A DNA stretch of 8,475 bases from Deltaproteobacteria bacterium (lineage in GTDB: Bacteria; Bdellovibrionota_F; JAHFAK01), in contig JAHFAK010000104.1 of the NCBI GenBank assembly GCA_023250585.1, positions 1-8,475 of the forward strand. Direction: 5' to 3'. This document shows positions 6,984 through 8,475 of this stretch, piece after piece. The translations under genes were made by a program, and so were the position numbers. Under the pieces are notes generated by a model. That model made no database searches, had not been told where the DNA came from, and worked only from the letters and a program-made list of their open reading frames with translations. The stretch's first letter is position 1, and each line of letters begins with the position of its first letter.

Positions 6984-8183
6984 ATGTCAACTCAAGAAGT
7001 CGATTTTTTAATCGCAGGTGCAGGTATCATTGGGCTCTCAATAGCTCGTGAATTACGAGCTCAATTTAACGATGCGACTATTCTTATTTTAGAAAAAGAA
7101 AAAGATGTTGGACTTCATGCAAGCGGCAGAAATAGTGGAGTTCTTCATGCAGGATTTTATTATTCAGCAGATTCATTAAAGGCAAAATTCACCAAAGATG
7201 GCAATAAAGCACTCACTGAGTATTGTTTACAAAATCATCTTCCCCTTAATCGATGCGGAAAAGTCGTGGTTGCACGGAACGCACAGGAATTAGAAGGAAT
7301 TGCTGAGCTGAAAAAAAGAGGTGATCGTAATGGCGTTGAACTGCATCTTGTTGATGAAAAAGAACTTGCCGATCTTGAACCCAATGCGCGCACGTATCAA
7401 AAAGCGCTCTATTCTCCAACAACATCAACGGTTGATCCTCTTGAAGTTTGTACGCGACTTGTGACTGATCTTCGATCGCAGCATGTTGAGTTTGCGTTCG
7501 TAAATCCTTTTGTAGAATTTAAAAATGGAATTATCCATACGGAAAAATATCCGATTGCGTGTAAATACTTTATTAATGCTGCGGGCTCATATGCCGATAA
7601 AGTAGCCCATCAGTTTGGTGTTGGGAAAGACTATACTTTAATTCCTTTTAAAGGATTGTATCTAAAATATCACGACGATTCTCTTCTCGGAAAACATATT
7701 TACCCCGTACCCAATTTAAAATTTCCATTTTTAGGCGTCCATTTTACGAAAACAGCATATGGTAAAGTAAAAATTGGTCCAACCGCAGTGCCGGCTTTCT
7801 GGCGTGAAAATTACGGAGGCATTGCAAATTTTAAATTTGGCGAACTCTATGAAGTCATGAAAGAAGAAGCAAAACTCTTTATGCTGAATTCTTTTAACTT
7901 CAGAGATTTTGCCTTTGAGGAAATGAAAAAGTATTCGAGAGAGTATTTTATCAAACAAGCTGCTGAACTTGTGAAACACCTTGATGCGAAAGGATTTGGC
8001 GACTATGGCCATCCAGGAATTCGCGCCCAGCTGTTAGATAAAAGGACCAATCAACTAGTACAGGATTTTATTGTTGAAGAGGGAGAAAATTCTCTGCATG
8101 TTTTAAATGCAGTATCTCCCGCATTTACGTGTTCGTTAGTTTTTGCACAATATATAGTCGGACGAATAAAAGAACGTTTATAA
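6984..8183 (+). CDS. lhgO: L-2-hydroxyglutarate oxidase/dehydrogenase (LhgO-like, FAD)
   Basis: A 399-residue FAD-dependent oxidoreductase of the DAO superfamily. The dinucleotide-binding motif GAGIIG is at 12-17, with Glu37 ending the second beta strand (ILILEKE) to hold the ADP ribose. The signature ASGRNSGVLHAGFYY (46-60) is diagnostic for the LhgO/L2HGDH group. Other matches are INAAGSYAD (197-205), IGPTAVPAF (264-272), GIRAQL (345-350) and the C-terminal FAD-contacting HVLNAVSPAFTCSL (372-385). Length fits the bacterial family (about 400-420). It oxidises L-2-hydroxyglutarate to 2-oxoglutarate, passing electrons to the quinone pool or oxygen; known bacterial enzymes are membrane-associated. 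It is divergent from the LarA-family gene. The start is the only ATG ahead of the FAD motif at the expected distance; no Shine-Dalgarno is seen. The related glycerol-3-phosphate or sarcosine oxidases are less likely given the signature. Confidence 0.93.
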   Translation: MSTQEVDFLIAGAGIIGLSIARELRAQFNDATILILEKEKDVGLHASGRNSGVLHAGFYYSADSLKAKFTKDGNKALTEYCLQNHLPLNRCGKVVVARNAQELEGIAELKKRGDRNGVELHLVDEKELADLEPNARTYQKALYSPTTSTVDPLEVCTRLVTDLRSQHVEFAFVNPFVEFKNGIIHTEKYPIACKYFINAAGSYADKVAHQFGVGKDYTLIPFKGLYLKYHDDSLLGKHIYPVPNLKFPFLGVHFTKTAYGKVKIGPTAVPAFWRENYGGIANFKFGELYEVMKEEAKLFMLNSFNFRDFAFEEMKKYSREYFIKQAAELVKHLDAKGFGDYGHPGIRAQLLDKRTNQLVQDFIVEEGENSLHVLNAVSPAFTCSLVFAQYIVGRIKERL

Positions 8184-8195
8184 CATGAGGTATGT

Positions 8196-8306
8196 ATGCC
8201 ACGAAGTAAAAGTAAGCAAACGCTGGTAAAAAATAAAATTCGGAAAAACAGAAGACGTAGAAAACAACAAAAAAAACAGATCGCAAAGGCTAAGAAGACT
8301 AAGTAG
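8196..8306 (+). CDS. 36-residue Lys/Arg-rich small protein
   Basis: A 36-codon frame from ATG 8196 to TAG 8304-8306. A Shine-Dalgarno GAGG at 8187-8190 sits 5 bases before the ATG, which is the main reason for calling it. Other nearby ATGs (8185, 8192) lead to unrelated short frames. The protein starts MPRSKSKQT and contains NRRRRKQQKKQ; more than 40% of residues are Lys or Arg and there is no acidic residue at all. This composition suggests RNA binding, as in the tiny ribosomal proteins (bTHX, bL36, bL37-like), but I do not recognise a named family. It begins 12 bases after the lhgO stop, so it is probably cotranscribed with it. Homopurine-rich DNA can fake such frames, so the call is moderate. 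Confidence 0.6.
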   Translation: MPRSKSKQTLVKNKIRKNRRRRKQQKKQIAKAKKTK

Positions 8307-8313
8307 CTCGGAG

Positions 8314-8339
8314 GAGAGTAAAGTACCTATATCACTCTC
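8314..8339. terminator. Weak hairpin between convergent genes
   Basis: GAGAGT (8314-8319) and ACTCTC (8334-8339) form a perfect 6-bp stem with a 14-base loop, placed between the end of the small basic gene and the end of murA. No T-run follows on either strand, so it is only a possible bidirectional terminator. Confidence 0.25.
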
Positions 8340-8341
8340 AT

Positions 8342-8475
<134 letters not shown>

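Overview
The window comes from an AT-rich bacterial chromosome using the standard code: TGA is a real stop after the first gene and after the murA fragment. Its genes are ordinary bacterial housekeeping and metabolic genes (miaB, bifunctional nuclease, VanZ-like, larA, an L-2-hydroxyglutarate oxidase-like gene, murA) plus one large exported protein I cannot assign. There is no ribosomal RNA or marker protein to place it. The low GC, compact spacing, orphan HEAT-like secreted protein and REP-like intergenic hairpins would fit an uncultured lineage such as Omnitrophota, but that is a guess.

Layout. 1-164: probable tail of an upstream gene, frame undecided. 165-812: glyoxalase II-like metallo-beta-lactamase hydrolase. 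813-946: REP-like hairpin followed by the miaB promoter. 947-3140: tight plus-strand operon miaB, bifunctional nuclease (DUF151), VanZ-like membrane protein. 3141-3196: promoter with an overlapping 16-bp palindrome. 3197-5500: 767-residue secreted orphan with HEAT-like helices near its N-terminus. 5506-6780 (minus): larA-family racemase, convergent with the orphan and only 5 bp from it. 6781-6983: divergent promoter region containing a 118-bp near-palindrome. 6984-8183: LhgO-like FAD oxidase. 8196-8306: 36-residue Lys/Arg-rich protein too short for routine gene calling. 8342-8475 (minus): C-terminal end of murA.

Two themes link the genes. First, the divergent pair larA/lhgO encodes a 2-hydroxyacid racemase-family protein and an L-2-hydroxyglutarate oxidase-like enzyme, so they could together clear both enantiomers of a 2-hydroxyacid; this is inference. 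Second, genes that follow an intergenic region (miaB, the orphan, larA, lhgO) have a -35-like box 34-38 nt before the ATG and no Shine-Dalgarno, which predicts leaderless mRNAs. By contrast, the bifunctional nuclease and the 36-residue gene, which lie just behind another gene, carry clear Shine-Dalgarno sequences.

I found no convincing defence system, CRISPR array, transposase or RNA gene. The most unusual material is the 118-bp nested palindrome, its apparent relative upstream of miaB, the leaderless pattern and the unassigned exported protein.
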